A stretch of DNA of 64,000 bases, taken from NCBI RefSeq assembly GCF_014203395.1, contig NZ_JACHIW010000001.1:5687501-5751500 (forward strand), read 5' to 3'. The notes beneath the pieces were generated by a model. The model was not told where the DNA came from, did no database searches, and was given only the letters and a program-made list of their open reading frames with translations. Positions within the stretch are counted from its first letter, which is position 1. Every line of letters starts with the position of its first letter. Positions 7,930-18,734 of the stretch are shown piece by piece. Both the position numbers and the translations under genes were made by a program. This DNA comes from Saccharopolyspora phatthalungensis (lineage in GTDB: Bacteria > Actinomycetota > Actinomycetes > Mycobacteriales > Pseudonocardiaceae).

Positions 7930-9101
7930 TGTGGAGGCGGGTCGCGGCGGTAACGGCCGCTCTGGCGATGGCGGTATTGGCGGCGTCGGTGGCCTGGGTT
8001 TCCGCGGGTGCGGCACCTGGGTGCACGGTGCTCCAGGTCCGCAGTACCGTGCCGGGGGCGAATTCCACGCTGTACCGGGTGATGTTGCCGACGGCGGAAA
8101 GCACCCGGCTCGGCCAACTCGATTACCGGGTCAATGCGCTCGGGTACGCCGCTTCGCAGGGCTTGGTGTATGCCATGGCAGAGCGCGGCCGGTTCGGGCT
8201 GTATACCGAGGGAATCCACGTGGTGACGCTGGGGCGATCCGGTGAGGTGCGCGACCTGGGGCCGGTGCGGGCCGATCAGCGGGGGACGCCGTGGCATCCG
8301 GCGAACACCGCCACGGCCGGTGCCATCAAGGGAAACCGCTGGTATGTGCAGGACGGAAACCAGCTGTACGCGGTCGACGTGGATCCGGCCAGCCGGACCT
8401 ATCTCAGCGTCCTGTCGAGGACCGCGGTCCAGTCATCGCACTGGCCGTTCGCGCTCGACGACTTCGACGTGGATCCGGTGGACGGCGAGTTGTACGGCGT
8501 ATCGATGACCTTCTCGGCCGCGGCGGCGATCGTGCGTATCGACCCGGATAGCGGGCGGGTTACCAAGCTGGTGGATGCGCCGGGGTTGCCGCCGAGCACT
8601 TACGGGTCGGTGGTGATCGGTTCGGACCGGGCTCTGTACGTCACGGCCAACGAGGTCGGCGGGCTGTATCGGGTCGAACGGGATGGTTCGGTGACGAAGT
8701 TGGCCGGCGTCCTGCCGATGTCGAGTTCCGACGCCGCCGGTTGCCTGACCCAGGCCGCCCCGATGCCCCGGCCCCCGACGCCCCGGCCCCCGACGCCCCG
8801 GCCCCCGGCGCCCGAGTTGCCGACCACGCCGATGCTGGCGGCGACTCCGCCGCCGGCACCACCCGTCCAAAGCCCGGTGCCCTCGGCGACGCCCAGCACG
8901 CCCGCGCCCTCGACGCCAGAGCCGCGCTCCATCCGAACACCGCCGGTGCCACCCCCGGAGCCCGGGGCGTACGCCCCGCCGACTCAGGAGGCGGGCATTG
9001 AGCACTCCGGCCATGACACCAAGGAGAAGCGCCGCTGGGCGCTGGCGACGGTGCTGCTGCTGATCGGTGGCAGCGCCGCGGTCCGTCGCCTCGGTCGATG
9101 A
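7929..9101 (+). CDS. Exported, membrane-anchored beta-propeller protein (DUF6923-like) with proline-rich stalk
   Basis: A 390-residue protein with a hydrophobic N-terminal signal segment (VAAVTAALAMAVLAASVAW). A domain of about 240 residues holds repeated propeller-like strands (LYAVDVDPASRTYLSVL, ELYGVSMTFSAAAAIVRIDPD, RALYVTANEVGGLYRVERDG), resembling the DUF6923 extracellular domain. A Pro/Thr-rich stalk (RPPTPRPPTPRPPAP and on) and a C-terminal transmembrane helix before RRLGR complete it. The layout is a surface domain on a stalk attached to the membrane. The ATG overlaps the stop of the DUF4239 gene (TGATG). Ligand and function are unknown; two Cys (in PGCTVLQV and AGCLTQA) could form a disulfide closing the propeller. 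Confidence 0.68.
   Translation: MWRRVAAVTAALAMAVLAASVAWVSAGAAPGCTVLQVRSTVPGANSTLYRVMLPTAESTRLGQLDYRVNALGYAASQGLVYAMAERGRFGLYTEGIHVVTLGRSGEVRDLGPVRADQRGTPWHPANTATAGAIKGNRWYVQDGNQLYAVDVDPASRTYLSVLSRTAVQSSHWPFALDDFDVDPVDGELYGVSMTFSAAAAIVRIDPDSGRVTKLVDAPGLPPSTYGSVVIGSDRALYVTANEVGGLYRVERDGSVTKLAGVLPMSSSDAAGCLTQAAPMPRPPTPRPPTPRPPAPELPTTPMLAATPPPAPPVQSPVPSATPSTPAPSTPEPRSIRTPPVPPPEPGAYAPPTQEAGIEHSGHDTKEKRRWALATVLLLIGGSAAVRRLGR
8766..8810 (+). repeat. Three tandem 15-nt repeats encoding RPPTP units
   Basis: Three consecutive copies of ccccggcccccgacg (the last with ggcg) encode the repeated proline-rich pentapeptide of the surface protein's stalk. The unit length preserves frame, so copy-number change would alter stalk length only. 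Confidence 0.85.
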
Positions 9102-9300
9102 CCGAGGTCATGGCCGCGCCTTGCGGTCGGTGTCGAGACCCGCGAGTGCCGTCTCAGGGGCGTTCGCGGGTCCAATGTGGATAGATCGGCTTTCGTGAGT
9201 GGCCTTCTCCTGCAAGCCATTCTCAATAGCATCGTTGTCGCGTTCGCGTTCAGCGGCCTATCGTTTGGGGTAATCCGGGGGCCGAACCCGAGGAGGCACG

Positions 9301-10338
9301 GTGGAATCCGGAAGGCCGACGCCGCGACATGGACACGGGCATGGGCACGGTCATCGCCACGGTGGCGCGTGGGCGCGGTTGACGCACGCGGTGACGCCGC
9401 ACAGCCACGACGCCGCCGAGGTCGTCGACGGCGCGTTGGAAGCCAGCCGCAAGGGCATGCGGACCTTGTGGATCTCCTTCGCGGCGTTGCTGATCACCGC
9501 GATCGGGCAGGCCTTCCTGGTCGCCTTCACCGGGTCCGTCGCGCTGCTCGGCGACACGCTGCACAACTTCGCCGACGCGCTGACCGCGGTCCCCCTCGCG
9601 ATCGCGTTCGTGCTCGCCCGGCGCGCGGCGACCCGCCGCTTCACCTACGGGCTCGGCCGCGCCGAAGACCTCGCCGGGCTGGTCATCCTCGCGGTGATCG
9701 CGGCATCGGCGGCGATGGCGGGCTGGGAGGCGGTCCAGCGGCTGGTCGACCCGCGGCAGGTCGAGCACCTGGGCTGGCTCGCCGCGGCCGGGCTGCTGGG
9801 TTTCGCCGGCAACGAACTGGTCGCCCGCTACCGTATCCGGGTGGGCCGGGAGATCGGCTCAGCCGCCCTGGTCGCCGACGGGCTGCACGCGCGCACCGAC
9901 GGGTTCACCAGCCTCGCGGTGCTCGGCTCGGCCGTTGGCGCCGCGCTGGGCTGGTGGTGGGCCGATCCGGTGATCGGCTTGCTGATCACTGCGGCGATCG
10001 TCGCGGTGTTGTGGGGCTCGGCCAAGGAAGTCCTCGCCCGGGTGCTCGACGCGGTCGATCCCGAGCTGGTCGCCCGAGCCGAGCTGGCGCTGGCCACCGC
10101 GCCCGGGGTGGTAGCGGTCGGCGGGCTGCGGATGCGCTGGATCGGCCACGCGCTGCGCGCCGAGGCCGAACTGGAGGTCGCAGCGGAGCTCAGCTTGGCC
10201 GCGGCGCATCGCATCGCGCACGAGGCCGAACACCGCCTGTGGCACGCCCTTCCGCGGCTCGGCGGCGCGGTCCTGCACACCCACCCGTCCGGCCCGGCGG
10301 CCAGCGCGGACCACGACCTCGTCGCGCACCACCGGTAG
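9301..10338 (+). CDS. Cation diffusion facilitator (CDF) metal exporter
   Basis: A 345-residue CDF transporter. The N-terminus carries a His-rich metal-capture string (HGHGHGHGHRHGG). It has six transmembrane segments, with metal-site residues in LLGDTLHNFADAL (TM2, HxxxD) and LVADGLHARTDGFTS (TM5, HxxxD), and a cytoplasmic C-terminal domain ending in a His-containing tail (HTHPSGPAASADHDLVAHH). The HxxxD/HxxxD pair is the Zn-selective type in the family, so zinc (perhaps cobalt or nickel) export is most likely. GTG start with AGGAGG 5 nt before. It is a single gene, convergent with the GntR regulator; a GATTTC-type palindrome lies between the two. No metalloregulator gene is adjacent. Confidence 0.87.
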   Translation: MESGRPTPRHGHGHGHGHRHGGAWARLTHAVTPHSHDAAEVVDGALEASRKGMRTLWISFAALLITAIGQAFLVAFTGSVALLGDTLHNFADALTAVPLAIAFVLARRAATRRFTYGLGRAEDLAGLVILAVIAASAAMAGWEAVQRLVDPRQVEHLGWLAAAGLLGFAGNELVARYRIRVGREIGSAALVADGLHARTDGFTSLAVLGSAVGAALGWWWADPVIGLLITAAIVAVLWGSAKEVLARVLDAVDPELVARAELALATAPGVVAVGGLRMRWIGHALRAEAELEVAAELSLAAAHRIAHEAEHRLWHALPRLGGAVLHTHPSGPAASADHDLVAHHR

Positions 10339-10350
10339 GTGTCCGGTGTC

Positions 10351-10373
10351 GGCGATTTCAAGCGGAAATAGCC
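10351..10373. repeat. GATTTC-type palindrome between convergent genes
   Basis: GGCGATTTC and GAAATAGCC (one mismatch) flank AAGCG. This is a single-unit copy of the dispersed intergenic palindrome and may also act as the shared terminator for the CDF and GntR genes. Confidence 0.65.
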
Positions 10374-10391
10374 GCTTCCTCTACCAGGCTT

Positions 10392-11033
10392 CTAGCCCGT
10401 TCGTTTGGTGGGGCGTTCGTCGGCTAGGTGGGCACTGCCGACGATGTGCCGGTAGGTGAGCTCGCCGGCCAGCTCGGCGTCGCCCTCCCGGAGCGCGTCG
10501 ATGATCGCCGCGTGCTCGGCGGCCGATTCCCGGTGGCTGCGAACTACTTTCGGGCCGTCCGGCATCGCTTGCCAAAGCATGCGCATCAGCGACATCAGCA
10601 CCGGGGTGCCCGCCGCCTGGTAAATGCCGAAGTGAAAGTCCCGGTTCAGGGTGCCGTAGGCGAGGGAATCGTCGTCGAGATCGAGGATTCGCGCGTTGAT
10701 CTTCTCGATGGTCGCGAGCTGTTCGGCCGTGATCCGTTTGGCGGCTAACTTGGCGGCCAGCGATTCCAGCGCGGCGCGGACGAGGTAGTTCTCCTCGGTG
10801 GCGTCCAGCCAGGATTCCGCGACGATCGCGCTGCGGTGCTGATCGGTGGTGACCAGTCCTTCGCTTTCCAGCCGTCGCAGCGCCTCGCGGACCGGGGTCG
10901 GGCTCACCCCCAGCCGGGTTGCCAGGTCACGCTGCCGCAGTGACGTGCCGGCTTCCAGCTCGCCGGTCACGATGAGTTCGCGAAGCATGCTGGTGACCAG
11001 CTCGGTCTTACTGGTGTACAGCGGCTGCATCAC
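10392..11033 (-). CDS. GntR-family (FCD) transcriptional regulator of the catabolic island
   Basis: 213 residues with an N-terminal winged helix (ELVTSMLRELIVTGELEAG, LRQRDLATRLGVSPTPVREA, LRRLESEGLV) and a C-terminal all-helical FCD ligand domain (LVRAALESLAAKLAA, DRDFH-type NRDFHFGIYQAAG, HRESAAEHAAIIDALREGD). FCD regulators usually repress catabolic genes and release DNA on binding a carboxylate or acyl-CoA intermediate. It flanks the acyl-CoA ligase gene, and the palindrome TGATATATCA occurs in the divergent promoter (12734) and before the hydrolase gene (20212), a natural candidate operator. The start is either the GTG given or the adjacent ATG 3 nt downstream. Confidence 0.85.
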   Translation of the reverse strand: MMQPLYTSKTELVTSMLRELIVTGELEAGTSLRQRDLATRLGVSPTPVREALRRLESEGLVTTDQHRSAIVAESWLDATEENYLVRAALESLAAKLAAKRITAEQLATIEKINARILDLDDDSLAYGTLNRDFHFGIYQAAGTPVLMSLMRMLWQAMPDGPKVVRSHRESAAEHAAIIDALREGDAELAGELTYRHIVGSAHLADERPTKRTG

Positions 11034-11082
11034 GGGTCATCCATTCTGTGTTGATAGAGACGGATTCTAGCCGGGCGGGGGA

Positions 11083-12618
11083 TCAACGAGCTTGGCGTTC
11101 CGGTGGTTCGAGGGCCGATCGGCGGAGCTTGCCCATGCTGTTGCGGGGCAACGAATCCACCACGAAGACCTGCTTCGGGCACTTGTAGGCGGCCAGTAGT
11201 TTTCGGCAGTGCGCGCGGAGGTCGTCGGAATCGACCGGCCCGGTCGGGACCACCCAGGCGGTGACCTGCTCGCCCCAGCGCGGCGACGGCAGTCCGGCGA
11301 CCGCGGCTTCCGCGATCCGCGGGTGCCTTTCCAGCGCGAGCTCGACTTCCCGCGGGTAGACGTTGAGGCCGCCGGTGATGATCAATTCCTTCTTGCGGCC
11401 GGTGATGCGCAGATAGCCGGTGTCGGGATCGAGCCGGCCGAGATCGCCGGTGCGGAACCAGCCACCGGGGTGGAACGCCTCGCGGGTGGCCTCCGGGCGG
11501 TTCCAGTAGCCGGTGAAGACCTGCGGTCCGCGCAGCAGGATCTCTCCTTCCGGTGCGTCGTCGCCGGATTCGTCGGCGATCCGGAGTTCGACCCCGGGTA
11601 ACGGCAGGCCGACCGTGCCGGGGATGCGGGGGCCGTCGATCACATTGGATACGTCCAGACCGCTTTCCGTGCTGCCGTACCGTTCTAGCGGCGGCACGCC
11701 CATGACCTGCGCCAGTCGGTCGGCGAGCGCGGGGCTCAGCGGTGCCGAGCCGCTGACCGCCAGCCGGAGTGTCGGCGTGGCCAGCGCCTCGGGAGCGTCG
11801 TCGACGAGCCGTTCGTAGATCGCGGGGACGGCGAACAGCACGGTGGCACCGTGCGCGCGCATCGCTTCAGTGAGCCTCGCGGGGTCGAAGTCCGGGAGGA
11901 TGACGGCGGATGACCCGGCGAGCAACGTCGCGTGCACACCGCCGAGGCCGTGCTGGTGGCTCAGCGGCAGGGAGTGCACGAGCACGTCGTCTTCGCGCCA
12001 GCGCCACGCCTGCATGGCGGCACGGATCGAGGCGAGCAAGTTACCGTGCGTCAGCGGAACGCCCTTGGGCGTGCCGGTCGTGCCCGAGGTGTAGGCGAGG
12101 AGCGCGAGCTCGTGTTCATCGTCCGTGACGCGGTCGAGTGCCGCTTCGGGCAGCGGTTCATCGAGCGGCACGAGTTGAAGCCCGAGGCCGGCGATCCGTT
12201 CGGTGGCGGGGTGCGCGGCAAAAGCCCATTCCGCCTGGCTGTCGGTGACCAGGTGGGCTAGTTCCTCGCTGGTGTAGGCGGGATTGGCGAGGACCACTGT
12301 GGCGCCCGCACGCAGCACCGCGAAGTAGGCGAGAACCAGCGCTGCGCTGTTATGTCCGCACAGCAGAACGCGCGCTCCGGGCCGCAAACCGTTGGCGCGC
12401 AACCAACTTGCCGTCCCGGCGCTGCGTTCCGCGATTTCTCCGTGTGTGAGCCACCTGTTCGACTCGGCGGGGAACAGCAGCGCGCGCAGGTCGGGACGAC
12501 CGGTGCACGCGGTGGGCAGGGAGCCGATGTCGAGTTCGGTGACGTCTGTTGCGCCGTGCCGCCGCCATGCCGCACGGTCGCGTGCGGAAGTGTCCTGCCA
12601 GGTCGGGTTTTGTGTCAA
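11083..12618 (-). CDS. Acyl-CoA synthetase (AMP-forming), MatB-like
   Basis: 511 residues of the ANL superfamily. It has the P-loop LLAYTSGTTGTPKGVPLTHG, the adenylate motif YGSTESGL, the hinge region FRTGDLGRLD then GRKKELIITGGLNVYPREVE, and the C-terminal catalytic Lys in NSMGKLRR. The YGSTESGLDVSN and IPGTVGLPLPGVELR segments resemble malonyl-CoA synthetase (MatB), but the island context suggests activation of an imported carboxylic acid. The start is taken as TTG (MTQNPTWQ) because AGGGAG lies 6 nt upstream; a longer frame would run into the operator palindrome. It is divergent from the molybdenum-hydroxylase operon and shares its control region. Confidence 0.85.
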   Translation of the reverse strand: MTQNPTWQDTSARDRAAWRRHGATDVTELDIGSLPTACTGRPDLRALLFPAESNRWLTHGEIAERSAGTASWLRANGLRPGARVLLCGHNSAALVLAYFAVLRAGATVVLANPAYTSEELAHLVTDSQAEWAFAAHPATERIAGLGLQLVPLDEPLPEAALDRVTDDEHELALLAYTSGTTGTPKGVPLTHGNLLASIRAAMQAWRWREDDVLVHSLPLSHQHGLGGVHATLLAGSSAVILPDFDPARLTEAMRAHGATVLFAVPAIYERLVDDAPEALATPTLRLAVSGSAPLSPALADRLAQVMGVPPLERYGSTESGLDVSNVIDGPRIPGTVGLPLPGVELRIADESGDDAPEGEILLRGPQVFTGYWNRPEATREAFHPGGWFRTGDLGRLDPDTGYLRITGRKKELIITGGLNVYPREVELALERHPRIAEAAVAGLPSPRWGEQVTAWVVPTGPVDSDDLRAHCRKLLAAYKCPKQVFVVDSLPRNSMGKLRRSALEPPERQAR

Positions 12619-12733
12619 GGCATGCTCCCTATGACGGTCGGGTTTCCGCGATGACGAGTTGATTTCCGCGCCGGGCCAACGAAATGGAGTGCTGTCGGAT
12701 GCTTGCGCGAGAGGGCTCGCGCTGTTTGAATCA

Positions 12734-12743
12734 TGATATATCA
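12734..12743. promoter_or_regulatory. Palindromic operator candidate TGATATATCA (copy 1)
   Basis: A perfect 10-bp palindrome in the 166-nt divergent promoter between the acyl-CoA ligase and hydroxylase genes. An identical 10-mer followed by AA occurs at 20212 in the same gene set. Sites of this kind (short AT-rich palindromes) are typical of FCD-type GntR regulators, and one is encoded next door. Confidence 0.65.
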
Positions 12744-12784
12744 AGTTGCAGACTATGCCAGCGGCATCCGGGGAGAGGAGAGCC

Positions 12785-13642
12785 GTGAAACCGGCATCGT
12801 TCGATTACCACCGGGCCCACGACGTTCGCGGGGCGACCGAACTGCTCGCGGAACTCGGTGACGAGGCGAAGCTGCTGGCCGGCGGCCAGAGTCTGGTGGC
12901 GATGATGAACTTCCGGCTGGCACGCCCCGCCGCGCTGGTCGACGTGGGACGCATCGATGGGCTGAAATACCTGCGACCAGACCTCGACGCCCTGCACATC
13001 GGCGCGTTGACCACGCATCGCGCGATCGAAACCGCGACCGCTGCCGAGATCGTCGGTCCCTTCGGGGTGCTCAGCCGCGCGGCACGCTGGATCGGCCACT
13101 ATCCGATCAGGACGCGCGGCACGATCGGCGGCAGCCTGGCGCACGCGGACTCCACCGCGGAGTGGTGCCTGCTCGCCGTGCTGCTGGATGCCGGAATCGT
13201 CGTGGCGAGTACCCGTGGGCGGCGCACGATCGCGGCCGCCGACTTCTTCTTCGGTTTCCTGACCACCGCGTTGGAACCCGACGAGATGATCGTCGAGGTC
13301 GTGTTCCCGAGCCCGGCGCCGCACGCCGCGCTGACCGAGTTCGCCCAGCGGAAAGGGGATTTCGCGATCGTCGCGGCGGCGGTCAGTCTCGACGTGGCGG
13401 GTGGGGTGTGCCGGTCCGGCCGGGTCGCGCTGGGCGGCGTGGACGCGGTGCCGATCCGGATTCCGTCGGCGGAGGCCGTGCTGGCCGGCGGTGAGCTGGG
13501 CGGCGAGCTGTTCGCCGCGTGCGCGGACGCGGCGGCCGGCGCCATCGAGCCGGGCAGCGACGCGCACGGCAGCGCGGACTACCGCCGCAAGCTCGCCCGC
13601 ACGCTGGTGGTCCGCGCATGTCAGGAGGCGATGGCCGGGTGA
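12785..13642 (+). CDS. Molybdenum hydroxylase FAD-binding (medium) subunit
   Basis: 285 residues of the CoxM/CutM family. It has the FAD motif AGGQSLVAMMNFRLARP near the N-terminus and the second FAD motif TIGGSLAHADSTAEW, with a CO-dehydrogenase-type C-terminal domain after about residue 180. This subunit passes electrons from the 2Fe-2S clusters to NAD or a quinone. GTG start (MKPASFDYHRA) directly after GGAGAGGAGAG; the in-frame upstream ATG lies next to the operator and has no ribosome site. Its stop overlaps the next gene (GTGA). It is the first gene of a ten-gene catabolic operon. Confidence 0.9.
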   Translation: MKPASFDYHRAHDVRGATELLAELGDEAKLLAGGQSLVAMMNFRLARPAALVDVGRIDGLKYLRPDLDALHIGALTTHRAIETATAAEIVGPFGVLSRAARWIGHYPIRTRGTIGGSLAHADSTAEWCLLAVLLDAGIVVASTRGRRTIAAADFFFGFLTTALEPDEMIVEVVFPSPAPHAALTEFAQRKGDFAIVAAAVSLDVAGGVCRSGRVALGGVDAVPIRIPSAEAVLAGGELGGELFAACADAAAGAIEPGSDAHGSADYRRKLARTLVVRACQEAMAG

Positions 13643-15971
13643 CCGGGCAACGAACCTGGGTCGGCGCGTCCGTCCCGCGCAAGGAAGACCCGCGGCTGCT
13701 GACCGGGCGCGGGCGGTTCGTCGACGACCTGCGACAGGCCGGTGCCCTGTCGGCCGCATTCGTGCGAAGCCCGTTGGCCGCAGCGCAGATCAACGCCGTC
13801 GACCTGTCCGGGGTGCGCTCCGTGGACGGTGTGCTGGCCGCATTCTCCGCGGCTGACCTGGGCCTTTCCGGACTGACCGCGTTGTTGGAGCGCGCCGAGT
13901 TCACGCCCACGACGATGCCGATCCTGGCCGCAGACCGGGTCCGCTACGCCGGTGAACCCGTCGCGATAGTCGTCGCCGACGATCCGTACGCGGCCGAGGA
14001 CGGCATCGAACAGGCCATTGTGGACTATTCGCCGGGGCGCCTCGTCACTTCCATCGGCGATGCCCTGGCCGCAGACGCGCCGAGCGTGCATGACGAGTTG
14101 CGCGCGAACACGTTTCTGGCGGTGAACCCGTTCAGCGATGACGTGGATGAGGTTTTCGCCGCCGCCGAGTGCGTGGTGCGGACCTCGCTGAGCAGCCAGC
14201 GGCAGAACGCGCTGCCGCTGGAGCCGCGCGGCTGCCTTGCGGAATGGGTGGATCGCGACGATCAACTCGTCGTGCACATTTCCAGCCAGGTCCCGCACCA
14301 GGTGCGCACCGCGCTGGCCCGGTGCCTCGGCCTGCGGGAACGGCAGGTCCGCGTCATCGTCCCGGACGTCGGCGGCGGCTTCGGGCTGAAATGCGTGGTA
14401 GGGCGGGAAGAAATCGCCGTCGCGGCGGCGGCCCTGCGGCTTCGCCGCCCGGTGAAGTGGATCGAGGACCGGCGCGAAGGGCTGTTCGCCAGCTTCCTCG
14501 GCCGCGAGCAGCGCCACCAGGTGCGCGCGGCGTTCGACGGCGACGGCCGGATCCTGGCGTTGGATGCCGACATCCGCTGCGACGTCGGCGCGTACTCGGT
14601 GTTCCCATTCACCAGCGGCGTCGAACCGCTGATGGCCGCCGCCGAACTGCCGGGGGTCTACCAGGTGCCCCGCTACCGCGCCCGCGCGTGCGCCATCGCC
14701 ACGAACAAGGCGCCCACTGCGCCGTATCGCGGGGTCAGCCGGCCGCAGATCGTGCTGGTCATGGAGCGGCTCATGGAGCGCGCGGCGCGAGAACTTGGCC
14801 TCGACGCGTTAGTGGTCCGGCGGCGGAACCTGATCGACACCTTCCCGTACATCGGGGTCAACGGCATCACCTACGACCCCGGCTCGTACCGGGAATCCCT
14901 CGACCGCTGCGAGCAGCGGTTGCGCGAGGAGGGCTGGTTCGAACTGCGCGACGGCGCGGCGGACCGGGTGATCGGCATCGGCTTCGCGTGTTTCAACGAG
15001 CGAACCGGGTACGGCACGGAGGCGTTCGCGCAGCGCAAGATGTCGGTGGTGCCCGGCTACGACATCTCCGAGGTCCGGATGGATCCCGGCGGCGGGGTGA
15101 CCGTGACAACCGGGACCTCGGCCCACGGCCAGGGGCACGAGACGACGCTCGCGCAGATCGCCGCCGATCAGCTCGGCCTGCGCCCGGACGCGGTGAAGGT
15201 CCGCCAGGGCGACACCGACCAGGTCAGTTACGGGTGGGGGACGTTCGCCAGCCGCTCGGCGGCCATCGGCGGCGGTGCGGTCCGGCTCGCCTCCGGAAAG
15301 CTCGCGACGCGGATCCGGGTGATCGCCGCGCACCTGCTGGACACCGACGAGGACAACATCGATCTGGACGACGGTTGGTGCCGGCGCCGTGACGACCCGG
15401 ACGGCGCGGTGCCGATCGCGGAGGTCGCCGAGGTGGCTTACCTGCGTGCGCACCGGCTGCCCAAGGACCTCGACCCCGGTTTGTCCGCGCAGGCGACCTT
15501 CGACGTGCTGACCTCGGGCACCTTCTCCAACGCCACGCACGGCGTGGTGGCCGAGCTGGACCCGCGCACCGGTCAGACCCGGCTGCTGCGCTACCTCGTG
15601 GTCGAGGACTGCGGGGTGGTGATCAACCCGAAGATCGTCGACGGCCAGGTTCGCGGCGGCGTCGCGCAGGGCATCGCCGGGGCGCTCTACGAGCAGATTG
15701 GCTACGACGCCGACGGGCAGCCGACCGCGGGCAGCCTGATCGACTACCTGGTGCCCACCGCCGCGGAGATCCCCGAGATCGACATCGAACACCTCGAAAC
15801 CCCTTGCGCCTTCACCGAAACGGGAGCCAAGGGGATGGGTGAGGGCGGCACGATCGGGGCGCCGGCGGCGGTGCTGAACGCGGTCAACGACGCCCTGCGC
15901 GACACCGGCGTGGAGCTGGACGCCGTGCCCATCACGCCCGAGCATGTCCTGCGAGCCCTGGAGTGCAGCCG

Positions 15972-15975
<4 letters not shown>
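13639..15975 (+). CDS. Molybdenum hydroxylase large (Mo-cofactor) subunit, copy 1
   Basis: 778 residues of the xanthine dehydrogenase/CoxL large-subunit family. It opens GASVPRKEDPRLLTGRGRFV, then PDVGGGFGLKC and APYRGVSRP at the substrate/Mo pocket, SAHGQGHETTLAQIAADQLG, and the C-terminal GAKGMGEGGTIGAP carrying the catalytic Glu. The YRGVSR motif differs from the AYRCSFR of form-I CO dehydrogenase, so it is a hydroxylase of another substrate, not a CO oxidiser. It is followed by the 2Fe-2S subunit and then by a second, different large subunit, an unusual one-plus-two arrangement. Start and stop overlap its neighbours. Confidence 0.9.
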
Positions 15976-16450
<475 letters not shown>

Positions 16451-16454
<4 letters not shown>

Positions 16455-18721
16455 GCACCGCGACGCCGGAGCGGACCGGCGGAGTTGTCGGGGCCCGGGT
16501 GCGGCGGCATGAGGACGACCGGCTGCTCAAAGGCTTGGGCCGGTTCGCCGACGACGTCAACCGGCTCGGGCAGGTCCATGCGCGGATCGTGCGGTCCACC
16601 CTGGCGCACGGCGAGATCCTGCGGATCGACACGGCAGAGGCCAGGGCGTTGCCCGGGGTGCTGGCGGTGATCACTGGGGCCGATCTCGGTGATATCCCGC
16701 CGATCCCGATCCGGCTGCCGCGCGGTGACGAACCGGACGGCTGTTTGCAGCGGATCTTGCCCGACGAGGTCCGCTACGTCGGCGAACCCGTGGCCGCGGT
16801 GGTCGCCGCGGATCCCTACCTCGCTGAAGACGCCGCCGAACTGGTCACGGTGGAGTACCGGGAACTGCCGGTGGTCCTCGACGCGGCAGACGGTCCCGCG
16901 TCCGCCCGGATGCAGGCCGGTTTCGGCGAAGTGGATGCCGCGTTCTCCGCCGCCGCGCACGTCGTCGAGCTGGATCTGGATGTGGGCCGGCACGCCGCCG
17001 TTCCGATGGAGCCGCGCGGGCTGGTCGCCGAGTACGACGCGGCGAACGGGCGACTTCAGGTGTGGGGCGCGACCAAGGTGCCGGTGTTCAACCGCAACGT
17101 GCTCGCCCGGATGCTGGGCATGCCCGCCGAACAGGTGCGGCTGCACGCCATGGATGCCGGTGGCGGGTTCGGCGCGCGGGGCGAGTTCTACCCGGAAGAC
17201 CTGCTGATCCCGTGGCTGGCCCGGCGCCTGCGGCGGCCGGTGAAGTGGACCGAAGACCGAGCCGAGAACCTCGTCGCGCTCAACCATTCCCGGCAGCAGC
17301 GGCACCGCATCGCGGCGGCCTTCGACGCGGATGCCCGGCTGCTGGCGTTGCGCGACGGGATCACCCACGACAACGGCGCCTACCTGCGCACCCACGGACT
17401 CCTCGTGCCGGAGCTGACCATCGGCATGCTGCCTGGCCCGTACCGGGTGCCCGCATACCAGGCCAGTGTCGAGGTGGTGCTCACGAACAAGACACCGTGC
17501 GGCACCTACCGCGCGCCCGGTCGCTACGAGGGGACCTTCGCGCGCGAGCACCTGCTGGACGTCGCCGCGGACCGGATCGGCATCGACCGCGCCGAGATCC
17601 GGCGACGAAACCTGTTGCGGCCCGAGGAGATTCCGCACGTCCGCCCGCTGCGGGCGTTGGGCACCGACATGGTGCTCGACGCGGGGGACTATCCAGCACT
17701 GCTGGAAACCGCGTTGGCACGGACTAGCGGCTGGCGGGACGAAGTGGCGCGGCTGCGCAACAGCGGCCGCAAGGCGGGGTACGGCTTCGCGGTGTTCCTG
17801 GAGAAGAGCGGACTCGGTCCACACGAGACGGCGGACGTGATCGTCGAACCCAGCGGGCGGATCCGGGTGCACTCCGGCGGCACGTCGCTGGGCCAGGGCA
17901 TCGAGACCGTGCTCGCCCAGATCGCCGCGGACCGGCTGGGCGTCGACCATGAGGACGTGCAGGTCGTCAACGGCGACACCGACCTGCAACCGTTCGGGCT
18001 CGGCTCTTGGGCGAGCCGTTCCACGGTGCTGGCGGGCAACGCCGTGGACCTCGCGGCAACCGCCGTGCTGGCACGAGCGCGTTCGCTCGCCGCGCGCATG
18101 CTTGGCGCGCCCGAGGACCTGCTGGAGCACGCCGCCGGCGCGTTCGCCTTCGGCGATCGCAGCGTCGCGCTGGGCGAGATCGCCGCCGCGTGCGCACCCG
18201 GAAGTCCTTACCTGGAGCCGGGAACGGAGCCCGGACTCGCGGCGCGGCGGGTCTTCGAGGTCGACCACATGACCTACCCCTACGGCGTGCACGTGGCGCT
18301 CGTCGACATCGATCCCGGAACCGGGCACGTCACGGTGCCGCGCTACCTGGTCGCCTACGAGATCGGCAAGGCGATCAACCCGACGCTGGTCGAGGGGCAG
18401 CTGGTCGGCGGCGTGGCGCAGGGGCTCGGCGGCGCGTTGTACGAGAACTTCCACTACGACGACCAGGGCCAGCCGCAGGCGGCGACGTTCATGGACTACC
18501 TGATGCCGACCGCCGCCGAGGTTCCGGGCCTGGTGGACACGATCGTCGCCGAAGACGCACCCAGCCCGGACAACCCGTTGGGCACCAAGGGTGCCGGGGA
18601 GGGCGGTATCACCGCCGCGGGCGCGGCCCTGGCCAATGCGGTGCGCGACGCGCTGGGGCTCGGCGAAGCGGTGGGACGGCTGCCGCTGAGTCCACAATGG
18701 ATTTGCACCGAGCTGGGCTGA
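16451..18721 (+). CDS. Molybdenum hydroxylase large (Mo-cofactor) subunit, copy 2
   Basis: 756 residues, same family as copy 1 but clearly divergent: VGARVRRHEDDRLLKGLGRF, DAGGGFGARGEFYPED, GTYRAPGRYEG at the active-site loop, GGTSLGQGIETVLAQIAADR and GTKGAGEGGITAAG with the catalytic Glu. The GTYRAPGR loop is close to that of form-II CoxL-like hydroxylases. It starts with ATG overlapping the 2Fe-2S stop. The operon therefore encodes one FAD, one Fe-S and two Mo subunits: either two enzymes sharing partners or a mixed complex. No XdhC-type maturation gene is present in the window. Confidence 0.9.
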
Positions 18722-18734
18722 CAGGAGGCAATGC

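Noticed and set aside
13519..13638. Longer N-terminus for Mo-subunit copy 1
   Set aside because: It would overlap the FAD subunit by 120 nt without a ribosome site. The GTG at 13639 has AGGAGG upstream and begins at the conserved GASVPRKEDPRLL region.
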